Shown here piece after piece: positions 15,090 through 22,766 of a stretch of 22,766 bases of DNA. The translations under genes were made by a program, and so were the position numbers. The stretch lies in assembly GCA_001917895.1 (NCBI GenBank), contig MNEW01000027.1, forward strand, positions 1 through 22,766, in the 5' to 3' direction. Each line of letters starts with the position of its first letter. Within the stretch, counting starts at the first letter, position 1. The notes beneath the pieces were generated by a model. The model was not told the origin of the DNA and did not search any database. It worked only from the letters and a program-made list of their open reading frames with translations. Origin of the DNA: Actinobacteria bacterium 13_1_40CM_66_12. Lineage in GTDB: Bacteria; Chloroflexota; Dormibacteria; Dormibacterales; Dormibacteraceae.

Positions 15090-16968
15090 CGTAACCGTCG
15101 TGCCACAGCTCGAACACGAACAGCGTCCAGAGCTGTTTGCGGTTGTCGCGACGGCCCGACAGGTGGTCGCCCACCAGCGCCGCCACGGCCGCGCCATCGA
15201 AGAACCCCTTGCGCGCAATGCGCTCGGGCGAGAGGACCGACAGCATCTGCTCCTTGAGCGGACCGCGGAACCAGTCGGCGACCGGGATCCCAAAACCTTT
15301 CTTCGGCCGGTTGAGGATGCTGTCGGGCAGCAGGCCTCGCAGCGCGCGCTTGAAGAGGAATTTCGATCGCAGGCCGCGCAGCTTCATGGCCAGGGGAAGC
15401 CGCGTCGCGTACTCGACGAAGTCGTTGTTGAGCAGCGGCACGCGGCCCTCGAGCGAGGCCATCATGCTGGCGCGATCCAGCTTGACCAGGATGTCGTTCT
15501 CGAGATAGAGCCGCATGTCCATGAGCAGCACCTGGTTGATCGGATCACGCAGCTCGGCCCCGTCGAGCTCCGCAAGCTTCACGTGCCCGCCGGCCGCCAA
15601 CCGATCGCGAACCTCGGATGAAAGGAGCGCGGTCCTCTCCTCCGCCGTGAACGAGCCCATCCAGCGCCGGTGGCGCTCGTGCACGGGATGGGCGGCGCCG
15701 CTGACAAACCGCTTGGCGCGGAAATCGAAGCTGAGGTTGGCGCGCGACACCGGCAGCCGGCCCACGACCGGCTCGATGAGCCCCTTCCGCAGCAGCCGCG
15801 GTGCGCGGTTGTAGTAACCGGCCAGCCGGTGTGCCTGCACGGTCGGGTAGCCGGCGAAGAGCTCATCCCCGCCGTCGCCGCCCAGCGCGACTTTCACGTG
15901 GCGCCGAGTGAAAGCCGACAGCAGGTAGGTCGGAATGATGGAAGCGTCGCCGAGCGGCTCGTCGAGCAGGGTCGGCAGCTTTGGGATGAGATCGAGCAGC
16001 ATCGACGGCTCGAGGGTGATCTCGTGATGGTCGGTGCCCAGGTGCCGGGCCACCTGACGCGCGTATCGCGATTCGTCGAAGGATCGCTCGGCGAATCCCA
16101 CCGAGAAGCTCTTCACATCGGTTCCGAGCTGGGACATCATCGCGGTCACGGCGCTCGAGTCGATGCCGCCTGAGAGGAACACGCCGAGGGGGACGTCGCT
16201 GATCAGCTCCTTGCGCACCGACTCACGCAGCACCGCGCGTAGCTGTTCGCACTCTTCGTCGAGACTTCGGCCGCGCGATCCGTTTTCCTCTTCGAGCGTC
16301 GGCGACCAGTAGCGGTGGAGCCGATGGATGCCGCTCCCCAGCCACCACTCGAGTGTGTGCGCGGGCGGAAGCTTGCTGATCCCGCGCACGATGCTGCGGG
16401 GCGAGGGCACGAACTCGAGCGCGAGGTATTCGTCCAATGCGACGGGGTCGATGTCGCGGCGCAGAGCGGGGTCGCATAGAAGCGACTTGAGCTCCGACGC
16501 GAACACCAGCCGCTTTCCGTCCACCGCGTAATGCAGCGGCTTGATGCCCATGCGGTCGCGCGCGAGGAGCACGCGCTTGCGGCGGCGGTCCAGGATCGCG
16601 AACGCGAACATCCCGTTCAGCCGCTCGACGAACGACTCCCCCCACTCCTCGTATGCGTGGGCGAGGACCTCGGTGTCGGACTGGGAGGTGAACTCGTGGC
16701 CGGCCGCCTCCAGGAGCTCGCGCAGCTCGAGGTGGTTGTAGATCTCTCCGTTCTGGATGACCCAGACGGTCGAGTCTTCGTTGTGGATCGGCTGGTGCCC
16801 GCCCTGAAGGTCGATGATCGAGAGGCGGCGGCTGCCCAGCGTCACGCCGTCGAGCTGGATTCCGCCTTCGTCATCAGGTCCGCGATGGACCATCGAGTCG
16901 CACATGCGGCCCACGAGATCCTTGCTCTCGGACGGATCACCGCCGGCGACGCCGCAGATCCCACACAT
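15076..16968 (-). CDS. asnB: Asparagine synthase (glutamine-hydrolysing)
   Basis: The 630-residue protein is a complete class II amidotransferase joined to a synthetase domain. Cys2 at the mature N-terminus (MCGICG) is the glutaminase nucleophile. Glutamine is held by R48 or R49, NGE at 73-75 and D98. The ATP/pyrophosphate loop SGGIDSS is at 266-272. LGGDGGDELFAGYPT and LVKLDRASMMASLEGRVPLL are typical of the synthetase half. The enzyme makes asparagine from aspartate, glutamine and ATP. The same architecture also amidates sugars or peptides in envelope gene clusters, and this gene sits directly behind a glycosyltransferase with no gap (TAG then ATG). The 630-residue length fits the AsnB_2-type paralogs common in polysaccharide loci. 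The exact substrate cannot be read from the sequence. Confidence 0.92.
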   Translation of the reverse strand: MCGICGVAGGDPSESKDLVGRMCDSMVHRGPDDEGGIQLDGVTLGSRRLSIIDLQGGHQPIHNEDSTVWVIQNGEIYNHLELRELLEAAGHEFTSQSDTEVLAHAYEEWGESFVERLNGMFAFAILDRRRKRVLLARDRMGIKPLHYAVDGKRLVFASELKSLLCDPALRRDIDPVALDEYLALEFVPSPRSIVRGISKLPPAHTLEWWLGSGIHRLHRYWSPTLEEENGSRGRSLDEECEQLRAVLRESVRKELISDVPLGVFLSGGIDSSAVTAMMSQLGTDVKSFSVGFAERSFDESRYARQVARHLGTDHHEITLEPSMLLDLIPKLPTLLDEPLGDASIIPTYLLSAFTRRHVKVALGGDGGDELFAGYPTVQAHRLAGYYNRAPRLLRKGLIEPVVGRLPVSRANLSFDFRAKRFVSGAAHPVHERHRRWMGSFTAEERTALLSSEVRDRLAAGGHVKLAELDGAELRDPINQVLLMDMRLYLENDILVKLDRASMMASLEGRVPLLNNDFVEYATRLPLAMKLRGLRSKFLFKRALRGLLPDSILNRPKKGFGIPVADWFRGPLKEQMLSVLSPERIARKGFFDGAAVAALVGDHLSGRRDNRKQLWTLFVFELWHDGYVSGA

Positions 16969-17976
16969 CTACTTACGGGTGCGAACGACCGGCCTCCCGT
17001 TGGTGGCTGCGTGCTTGCGCGGAGATTGGCCCTCGATGACCTCCCGCACGGTGTACACCGACTTGCCCTGCGACTCGTGATACGTACGAATCGAAAGCTC
17101 GGCCAGCAACCCCATGAGGATGAACTGCACGCCCACGATGCCGAGGAACACCGCCAGCAGCAGGAGCGGGTTGTTGTGCGCGTACGGATATGGGGGCAGG
17201 AACTTCTGGATGAGAACCAGCGTGGCGGCCACGAGCGCCAGCGCCCACAGACCGAACGCCGCAAAACCAAAGAAATAGATGGGCTTCGTCGAGTACTGAC
17301 CGAGGAGCTTGACGGTCATGAGGTCGAGCAGCACCCGCGAGGTGCGCGACAACGAGTACTTCGAGCTCCCAAATGACCGCTTGCGGTGGTTGACCTCCAC
17401 CTCCGTGATGCGAGCGCCGACCCACGATGCGTACACCGGGATGAAGCGGTGCATCTCCCCGTAGAGCTTGACGTCCTGGATCACCTCGCGCCGGTAAGCC
17501 TTCAGCGTGCAGCCGAAATCGTTGAGGTGAACGCCCGTCACCCAAGCGATCAGCCAGTTGGCGATCCTCGACGGCAGGACTCGTGTGGTGTCGTCGTGAC
17601 GGTTCTTGCGCCAACCGCTGACCACGTCGTACCCCTCGTTGATCTTGTCGAGCAGCCGTGGGATGTCATGCGGATCGTTCTGAAGGTCTCCATCCATGAA
17701 AACGAGGATCTCTCCCGTGCTGTTGTCAATCCCAGCTTGCACCGCGGCGGTCTGGCCGAAGTTGCGGCGGAAGCTGACCACGCGCACGTGCGCGTCGTGC
17801 AGCGCGAGCTGCGCCATCCTCTCGGTGCTCCCGTCGCGGCTGCCGTCGTCGACATAGACGATCTCGTACGGAACGTCCAGCCCCTGGAGGACCCCGCTCA
17901 GCTCTTCGTAGAGCGGCGCGATGCTCTCAGCTTCGTTGTAGACCAGGACGATCACGGACAGGTGCGGCACCGTCAC
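16969..17976 (-). CDS. GT2 glycosyltransferase, polyprenyl-phosphate sugar synthase type (DPM1/GtrB-like)
   Basis: The 335 residues open with LSVIVLVYNEAESIAPLYEE, the GT2 nucleotide-sugar fold. DDGSRDGS is at 43-50 and the metal-binding DxD is in FMDGDLQNDP (D95, D97). GDVVSGW-like and HRFIPVYASWVGARITEVEV segments follow. Two C-terminal membrane helices lie at about 232-258 and 269-293, as in GtrB/DPM1 enzymes that load a sugar onto undecaprenyl phosphate. I place the start at GTG 17976, just before the domain, because a TACAAT box ends 7 bases upstream, as for a leaderless mRNA. The ATG at 18009 (11 codons earlier) is the alternative. The gene runs directly into asnB. Neighbouring DUF2079 and GT-C-like proteins are likely users of the lipid-linked sugar. 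Confidence 0.9.
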   Translation of the reverse strand: MTVPHLSVIVLVYNEAESIAPLYEELSGVLQGLDVPYEIVYVDDGSRDGSTERMAQLALHDAHVRVVSFRRNFGQTAAVQAGIDNSTGEILVFMDGDLQNDPHDIPRLLDKINEGYDVVSGWRKNRHDDTTRVLPSRIANWLIAWVTGVHLNDFGCTLKAYRREVIQDVKLYGEMHRFIPVYASWVGARITEVEVNHRKRSFGSSKYSLSRTSRVLLDLMTVKLLGQYSTKPIYFFGFAAFGLWALALVAATLVLIQKFLPPYPYAHNNPLLLLAVFLGIVGVQFILMGLLAELSIRTYHESQGKSVYTVREVIEGQSPRKHAATNGRPVVRTRK

Positions 17977-17983
17977 GTAGCGG

Positions 17984-17989
17984 ATTGTA
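17984..17989 (-). promoter_or_regulatory. Putative -10 box for the GT2-asnB pair
   Basis: The reverse strand reads TACAAT, five of six bases of TATAAT. It ends 7 bases before the GTG start at 17976, so the message would begin at the start codon. No clear -35 box is seen. This is inference from spacing. Confidence 0.4.
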
Positions 17990-18007
17990 GGTAAGCTCGG
18001 CGGGGCC

Positions 18008-19465
18008 ATGACCGTCCGGGTTCTCGATCTTGGATCTTCACGGCGCGAGAGGACGCAGCCGCTGGCATGGTGGATCACCTCCGCCGCGCCATTGGTGACG
18101 GCGGCGGTCGCGTTCATCTGGATCCTGAACACGCAGCTGCTCCGCCTCTACTCCGTGTCGGCGCCGTCGTGGGACCTGGGGCAGACCCAGCAGCTCCTCT
18201 GGAGCCTCGCCAACGGCTATGGCTGGACGAGCAGCTTCGAATACGGCCACAACTTCCTCGGCATTCACCTCGAGCCAATCCTCCTGCCGATCGCAGCAGT
18301 CGAGCGCATCTGGCCGAGCCCGGTGGTGCCGCTGGTCTTCGCCGCGGCCGGGCTGGCCGCGACGGCACCCGCGGCATTTCTCATGTTTCGAGCCCTGCTG
18401 CAAGACCGGCGAGGCGGCCAATGGCTGGCGCTGGCGCTCGCCGTCCCGATGCCGTTCTGGGCCGCCACACAGCAGGCCGCCTCTTCTCAATTCCACCCGG
18501 AGAACCTGGCACTGGCGTTCGCGATGGTGGCGGTGTGGGCCGGGCTGCGCGCGAGGCCGTGGCTGCTGTGGACGCTGGCCGTGCTCGTCCTCAGCTGCAA
18601 AGAGGACCAGACCTACACCGCCTTCGTGGTCGGCCTGGTGGTGTGGCGGGTGGGTCCGCTGGCGATGAGACCGCACGGCCGCAGGGTCATGATCATGGCC
18701 GCAGCTTGGCTCGTGGTCGGTGTCGGCCTGTTTCAAGGGTTGGTCCGGGGCACTGGCTACTCGCCGGACGTCGCCTACTACTGGTGGGTGCTCAACCCGG
18801 CGGAACCGAACTTCTTCCTTCGCAACGTGATGCGACCTGACGCCTGGCTGGTGATCTCAGGCCTGCTGTTGAGCGTCGCCGCACTTCCGCTGCTGGCGCC
18901 GCGGTGGCTCCTCCTGGCGATCCCCCCGCTCATCGCGAATCTGATGAGCAGTCACGACGCGCAGGGACGGCTGCACCAGCACTACGTGATGGTGCTCATG
19001 TTTCCGGTGATCATCGCCGCGGCCTTGGGCGCGCGGCGGCTGCTGGCGATGCCGGCTGTGCGCGCCCGACTCCGGCCTACGGCCTGGCTCGCGGTCGCGG
19101 TGCCCGGCCTCGCCGTCGGGCTCTTTGCGGGCCAGCTGCCGCCCGCTTTCGGCGCGGACAACTGGCTCTTCACGCGTCCGCCGGCTGCAGACCGCCTGCT
19201 GGCCGCAACCAGCGTGATCCCGGCCGACGCCCCGGTGTACGCGGATGACGGCGCGGCCGTGTGGCTGGCCGACCGACGCCTCATCGAGGTCCTCCCATCG
19301 CAGCTTCCTTTGGGCCGCTACGTCGTCATCGACCGGGAGGACTGGGCGCACCGCCCGCAGGCGACCGCGGCGCGCGCGGACGAAATTGCGCTGCTGGCAG
19401 CCAGCGGTCGCCGGCTGCTGGTCGACGACGGGCGATTCCAGGTCTGGAGCCCTGAAAGCAGCTAG
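18008..19465 (+). CDS. DUF2079 membrane protein (GT-C-like), first tandem copy
   Basis: The 485-residue protein has about ten hydrophobic helices and the DUF2079 signatures. These are SAPSWDLGQTQQLLW near residue 52-66 (with D56 as the expected early acidic residue), FLGIHLEPILLPIAA, SQFHPENLALAFAM, LSCKEDQTYT, and LAPRWLLLAIPP followed by SSHDAQGRLHQHYVMVLMFP. DUF2079 proteins are predicted GT-C-type enzymes that act on surface sugars, but none is well characterised to my knowledge. The ATG at 18008 shares the sequence CATG with the alternative ATG of the divergent GT2 gene. No good ribosome site is seen; GGGG lies just upstream. It is followed by a second copy of the same family. Confidence 0.85.
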   Translation: MTVRVLDLGSSRRERTQPLAWWITSAAPLVTAAVAFIWILNTQLLRLYSVSAPSWDLGQTQQLLWSLANGYGWTSSFEYGHNFLGIHLEPILLPIAAVERIWPSPVVPLVFAAAGLAATAPAAFLMFRALLQDRRGGQWLALALAVPMPFWAATQQAASSQFHPENLALAFAMVAVWAGLRARPWLLWTLAVLVLSCKEDQTYTAFVVGLVVWRVGPLAMRPHGRRVMIMAAAWLVVGVGLFQGLVRGTGYSPDVAYYWWVLNPAEPNFFLRNVMRPDAWLVISGLLLSVAALPLLAPRWLLLAIPPLIANLMSSHDAQGRLHQHYVMVLMFPVIIAAALGARRLLAMPAVRARLRPTAWLAVAVPGLAVGLFAGQLPPAFGADNWLFTRPPAADRLLAATSVIPADAPVYADDGAAVWLADRRLIEVLPSQLPLGRYVVIDREDWAHRPQATAARADEIALLAASGRRLLVDDGRFQVWSPESS

Positions 19466-20903
19466 GGCGCTGGAGGCGCGCCCAGTCGAATGGTGGATCG
19501 GTCCCACCTTGCCGGTGCTGGCCGCAGCGTTGGCTTTCGCGTGGTACCTGCACGGCGAGCTGCAGCGCCTTTACGGCTTGACCGGCTCGGCGTGGGACCT
19601 CGCGTACGACCAGCAGGTCATCTGGAACGTCTCGGCCGGGCAGGGCTTCTACTCGAGCTTCGCACGGGCTGATTTTCTCGGCATTCACTTCGAGCTGATA
19701 TTCGTTGTCCTGGCGGCTGTCGAGAGGCTTTGGCCCAACCCGGCGGTGCTGCTGATCTTCTCGTCGGCCGGCCTCGCCGCCACCGCGCCCGCCGCCTACC
19801 TCTTCTTTCGTGCTCTGCTGCCCCCGGATCGAGCGCAAACGCCGTGGGTGGCCGTCGCCCTGGCGGCACCGATCCCGTTCTGGGCCGCGATCCAGGAGAC
19901 GGCGCGCGATTTCTTCCACCCCGAGAACATGGCCCTCGCCCTTGCCCTGCTCGCGGCCTGGGCTGGAATCCGCGGCCATCGGGTGGCGATGTGGGTTCTG
20001 TGCCTCCTCGTGCTGGCATGCAAGGAAGACCAGGTCTACACGGTCGGCGTGATCGGTTTGCTCATGCGCGTCTACGGAGCGCCGGAGATCCGCAAGCACT
20101 GGCGATTCATCGTCTATCTCGCCGCGGCCTGGTTCCTTATCGGCACTGGGATCGTCCAGCAGCACATCCGCAACGGCGGCTATACGGATTTCATCTATTA
20201 CCGCTGGCTCTTCGGGCTCGACCCTTCCAGGGCTCCGACGCTGGACAACATCGTGGCCGCGATCTTCAATCCGCGGGCGCTGCCCACTCCGGCCGGGATC
20301 ATCGCCGGCATGTTCGCGCTGCCCCTGCTGGCACCGCGGTGGCTTCTCCTCGCCATCCCGCCCTACCTCGCCGACGTCCTCAGCGGTCACGATCCGCAGA
20401 ACCTCTTGTTCCTGCATTACGTGATGCTGCTGCTGTTCCCATTGGTCGTCGCGGGAGGAGTTGGCGCCCGCAGGTTCCTCGAGATCCGTTCGATTCGACC
20501 CGCCTATGCGCTGGCGGCGATCATCCCGGCCCTGCTCCTGTCGTGGGGCACCGGAAGGTTTCCGCCCATGGTGGGCTCCAACTCGACCGATTACTCGCGC
20601 CCGAATGCCGTCGCCCAGCTGGAGAAAGCGACTTCGCTCATTCCCGCCGACGCACCTGTGTCCGCGGACAACGGACTCGCGGTGTGGCTGGCGAACCGGC
20701 ACACCATCAATGACTTCCCCGACAAGCTCGACGCGACCTGCTACGTGGTGCTCCAGCGCAACGCCTATGTCCAGTTCAGGAATCCGACCGACACCAACAA
20801 TCCGGCCGTGCGCCAGGCGGCCATCGACGACCTGCCCGGCAGCGGCCGCCGGCTGCTCTACGACGACGGCACATTTCAGGTGTGGAGCCCGATCGGGGAC
20901 TAG
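19452..20903 (+). CDS. DUF2079 membrane protein (GT-C-like), second tandem copy
   Basis: The 483 residues from a CTG at 19452 align with the first copy over nearly the whole length. They share SAWDLAYDQQVIWN (D49), FLGIHFELIFVVLAAVERLWPNP, FFHPENMALALAL, LACKEDQVYT and LAPRWLLLAIPPYLADVLSGHDPQNLLFLHYVM. Both copies end in FQVWSP. There is no ATG or GTG near the expected start. CTG at 19452 overlaps the end of the first gene, giving a length matching the first copy and a start just ahead of the conserved PVEWWIG. TTG at 19386 (longer) or 19509 (shorter) are alternatives. Coupled translation from the first copy is likely. The pair is a tandem gene duplication; the function is inferred to be transfer of a lipid-linked sugar. 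Confidence 0.82.
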   Translation: MKAARALEARPVEWWIGPTLPVLAAALAFAWYLHGELQRLYGLTGSAWDLAYDQQVIWNVSAGQGFYSSFARADFLGIHFELIFVVLAAVERLWPNPAVLLIFSSAGLAATAPAAYLFFRALLPPDRAQTPWVAVALAAPIPFWAAIQETARDFFHPENMALALALLAAWAGIRGHRVAMWVLCLLVLACKEDQVYTVGVIGLLMRVYGAPEIRKHWRFIVYLAAAWFLIGTGIVQQHIRNGGYTDFIYYRWLFGLDPSRAPTLDNIVAAIFNPRALPTPAGIIAGMFALPLLAPRWLLLAIPPYLADVLSGHDPQNLLFLHYVMLLLFPLVVAGGVGARRFLEIRSIRPAYALAAIIPALLLSWGTGRFPPMVGSNSTDYSRPNAVAQLEKATSLIPADAPVSADNGLAVWLANRHTINDFPDKLDATCYVVLQRNAYVQFRNPTDTNNPAVRQAAIDDLPGSGRRLLYDDGTFQVWSPIGD

Positions 20904-20905
20904 AG

Positions 20906-20949
20906 CTCCCCACCGGCGCTACGCGCCACCTCCCCACATGGTGGGGAGG
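20906..20949. repeat. Hairpin-forming spacer with competing stems before metH
   Basis: CCTCCCCAC-ATG-GTGGGGAGG (20929-20949) is a perfect 9-bp stem. GGCGC-TAC-GCGCC (20915-20927) is a second, smaller stem. CTCCCCAC also occurs at 20906-20913, so GTGGGGAG (20941-20948) could pair with either copy. No T-tract follows. It begins 2 bases after the DUF2079 stop, so it may act as a terminator-like end for that operon, a dispersed repeat of the genome, or a leader structure of metH. Confidence 0.5.
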
Positions 20950-20979
20950 CGACACCCTCGGTAGTCTTAAGGGTCCACC

Positions 20980-22766
20980 ATGGCCTCAGTCACGCCGTCC
21001 GCCCCTTCCGTCCGGGAGCGTCTCGATCAGCTGTTCAAGCAGCGGATCGTGATCTTCGACGGGTCGATCGGCGTGCTGCTGCAGAAGCAAGGCCGACATC
21101 CTCAACCTGTCCAGGCCGGACGTGGTCAGCCGCATCCACCGCGAGTACCTGGAGGCGGGCGCCGACCTGATCACCACCAACACATTCACCGCGACCCCTG
21201 TCTCGCAGGCCGATTACGGGCTCGAAGACCTCACGTACGAGATCAACGTCGCGGGGGCACGGCTCGCGCGCGAGGCGGCCGCCGCTTACGAGAACAGGTT
21301 CGTCGCCGGCTCGATGGGTCCCACCAACGTGACCCTTTCGCTCTCGCCCAAAGTCGAGGACCCGTCGTATCGCGACGTGACATTCGACCAGCTTCGCGAT
21401 GGCTACGCAGTCGCCGCGCGCGGGCTGCGTGACGGCGGCGTCGACTTTCTGCTCATCGAAACCATCTTCGACACGCTCAACTCCAAAGCGGCGATAGCAG
21501 CGGTCAAAGAGGTCGCCCCGGAGCTGCCGCTCTTCATCTCGGTCACGATCGTCGACCGCAGCGGCCGGAATCTCTCCGGCCAGACGGTCGAGGCGTGGTG
21601 GAACTCGATCGAGCACGCTGACCCGTTTGCCGCGGGCATCAATTGCTCGCTGGGCGCCACCGAGATGCGGCCGTACATCGAAGCGCTGTCGCGCGTCGCG
21701 CCGGTCTACGTCACCTGCTACCCGAACGCCGGCCTGCCCAACTCATTCGGTGGCTACGACGAGGAGCCGCCGATCACGAGCCGCCTGCTGCGCGACTTCG
21801 CCGCGAGCGGCTTCCTCAACGCCGCGGGCGGCTGCTGCGGCACCACGCCCGAGCACATCCGCCAGATCCGCAAGGCGGTCGCGGGCCTTCCGCCACGACA
21901 GATCCCGGAACGAGTCGAGCGCGCCAAGTTCAGCGGGCTGGAGCCGTTCGAGATCGGACCCGACACTCGATTCGTGGTCATCGGGGAGCGGACCAACGTC
22001 ACCGGCTCGATGAAGTTCCGCCGGCTGATCGAGTCAGGCGACTTCACCGGCGCGGTCCAGGTCGCGCTCGACCAGGTGCGGGGTGGCGCCAACCTGCTCG
22101 ACGTGAACATGGACGCCGACCTCCTCGACTCCGAGGCGGCGATGACTCGGTTTCTCAACCTGATCGCCACCGAGCCCGAGATCGCACGCATACCGATCAT
22201 GGTCGACAGCTCCAAGTGGAGTGTCCTGGAGGCGGGGCTCAAGTGCCTGCAGGGCAAGGGCGTGTGCAACTCGATCAGCCTGAAGGAGGGCGAGGAAGCC
22301 TTCCTCGATAAGGCTCGCGTGGTTCGCGAGTACGGCGCGGCTGTCGTCGTGATGGCGTTCGACGAGAAGGGTCAGGCGGACACGCTCGAGCGCAAGGTCG
22401 GCATCTGCGAGCGCGCGTACAAGCTGCTCATCGAGAAGGCCGGCTTTCACCCGGCAGACATCATCTTCGACCCCAACATCCTCGCCATCGCCACCGGGAT
22501 CGAGGAGCACGCAGGCTACGCGAAGGCGTTCATCGCGGCGACCACGGAGATCAAAAGGCGCTGCCCCGGGGTGCACATCTCGGGCGGGGTCTCCAACCTG
22601 TCGTTTTCGTTCCGAGGCAACGATCGCGTTCGAGAGGCGATGCACTCAGTGTTTCTCTATCACGCGATCCGCGCCGGCCTCGACATGGGCATCGTCAATG
22701 CCGGCCAGCTGGCCGTCTACGAGGACATCCCGAAGGATCTCCTGGAGCTCGTCGAGGACGTGATCT
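20980..22766 (+). CDS. metH: Cobalamin-dependent methionine synthase, truncated by window edge and carrying an apparent deletion/frameshift
   Basis: MetH moves a methyl group from methyl-tetrahydrofolate through cobalamin to homocysteine. From ATG 20980 (site AAGGG upstream) the frame gives 37 residues ending [15 protein letters not shown], the start of the homocysteine-binding domain. From 21092 the homology continues one frame on as [21 protein letters not shown] and stays open to the window end. Homologs have about 20 residues between these points, such as a GLTE.DYRG-type stretch, so about 62-68 bases seem to be lost. The zinc-binding cysteines are present: INCSLGA and [10 protein letters not shown]. 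The pterin-binding domain follows: [37 protein letters not shown] and [15 protein letters not shown]. The cobalamin and activation domains would lie beyond the window. If the lesion is real the gene is damaged. Confidence 0.88.

Noticed and set aside
19326..20702. A 458-residue reverse-strand frame opposite the second DUF2079 gene
   Set aside because: It is rich in Arg, Gln, Glu and Asp with no recognisable domain, and lies opposite a clearly conserved membrane protein. It is a GC-rich shadow frame.
20904..20979. A cobalamin or SAM/SAH riboswitch ahead of metH
   Set aside because: The spacer is only 76 bases and contains none of the conserved cores I know. Only generic hairpins are seen.

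Overview
The window is GC-rich, gene-dense bacterial DNA with several GTG and TTG start codons, short intergenic gaps and stop/start overlaps. Features that suggest a soil Actinomycetota, Chloroflexota or Dormibacterota-like genome are: a regulator fused to a beta-propeller and a substrate-binding protein, a membrane protein of a type common in actinobacteria, a PadR-ABC operon, DUF2079 membrane proteins and possible leaderless start sites. This placement is an inference; no rRNA or other phylogenetic marker is present. I see no phage, IS element, integrase or CRISPR array.

Region 1 (1-5909). The start of a molybdopterin sulfite-oxidase-like enzyme runs off the left edge, followed by tRNA-Ala(CGC) at 203-278. 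A Tat-exported PD40 propeller protein (466-1503) converges on a very large reverse-strand gene (1580-4671). That gene joins a LuxR-type DNA-binding domain, one membrane helix, a seven-repeat propeller and a family 5 peptide-binding domain. Its start region needs a one-base correction in a six-base homopolymer. Next, also on the reverse strand, come a crotonase-family protein of ECHDC3 type and a YjbR-like protein.

Region 2 (5966-12270). An APC amino-acid permease reads forward. Facing it is a five-gene reverse-strand operon: PadR regulator, ABC ATPase, FtsX-type permease, a six-helix membrane protein and a single-helix membrane protein. Its first four genes are joined by 4-base ATGA overlaps. 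Ahead of the PadR gene a sigma70-like promoter is overlaid by a palindrome and direct repeats, which is a good candidate for an autoregulatory operator. The same 95-bp gap also serves a divergent MFS exporter.

Region 3 (12271-20903). The MFS gene appears to lack about 24 residues. It is coupled by a TTGA overlap to a GT-C-like membrane protein. Then come a reverse-strand pair (a GT2 polyprenyl-phosphate glycosyltransferase followed directly by a glutamine-dependent asparagine synthetase) and, divergently, two tandem DUF2079 membrane proteins. Together these look like a small cell-envelope glycan module: GT2 would make the lipid-linked sugar donor, the GT-C-like proteins would use it, and the AsnB-type enzyme would amidate something.

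Region 4 (20904-22766). A hairpin-rich spacer precedes a cobalamin-dependent methionine synthase (metH). The gene runs off the right edge and carries an apparent deletion with frameshift near codon 37. The three apparent gene lesions in the window (near 4655, 12722 and 21091) could be real decay or assembly errors, and raw reads are needed to decide.
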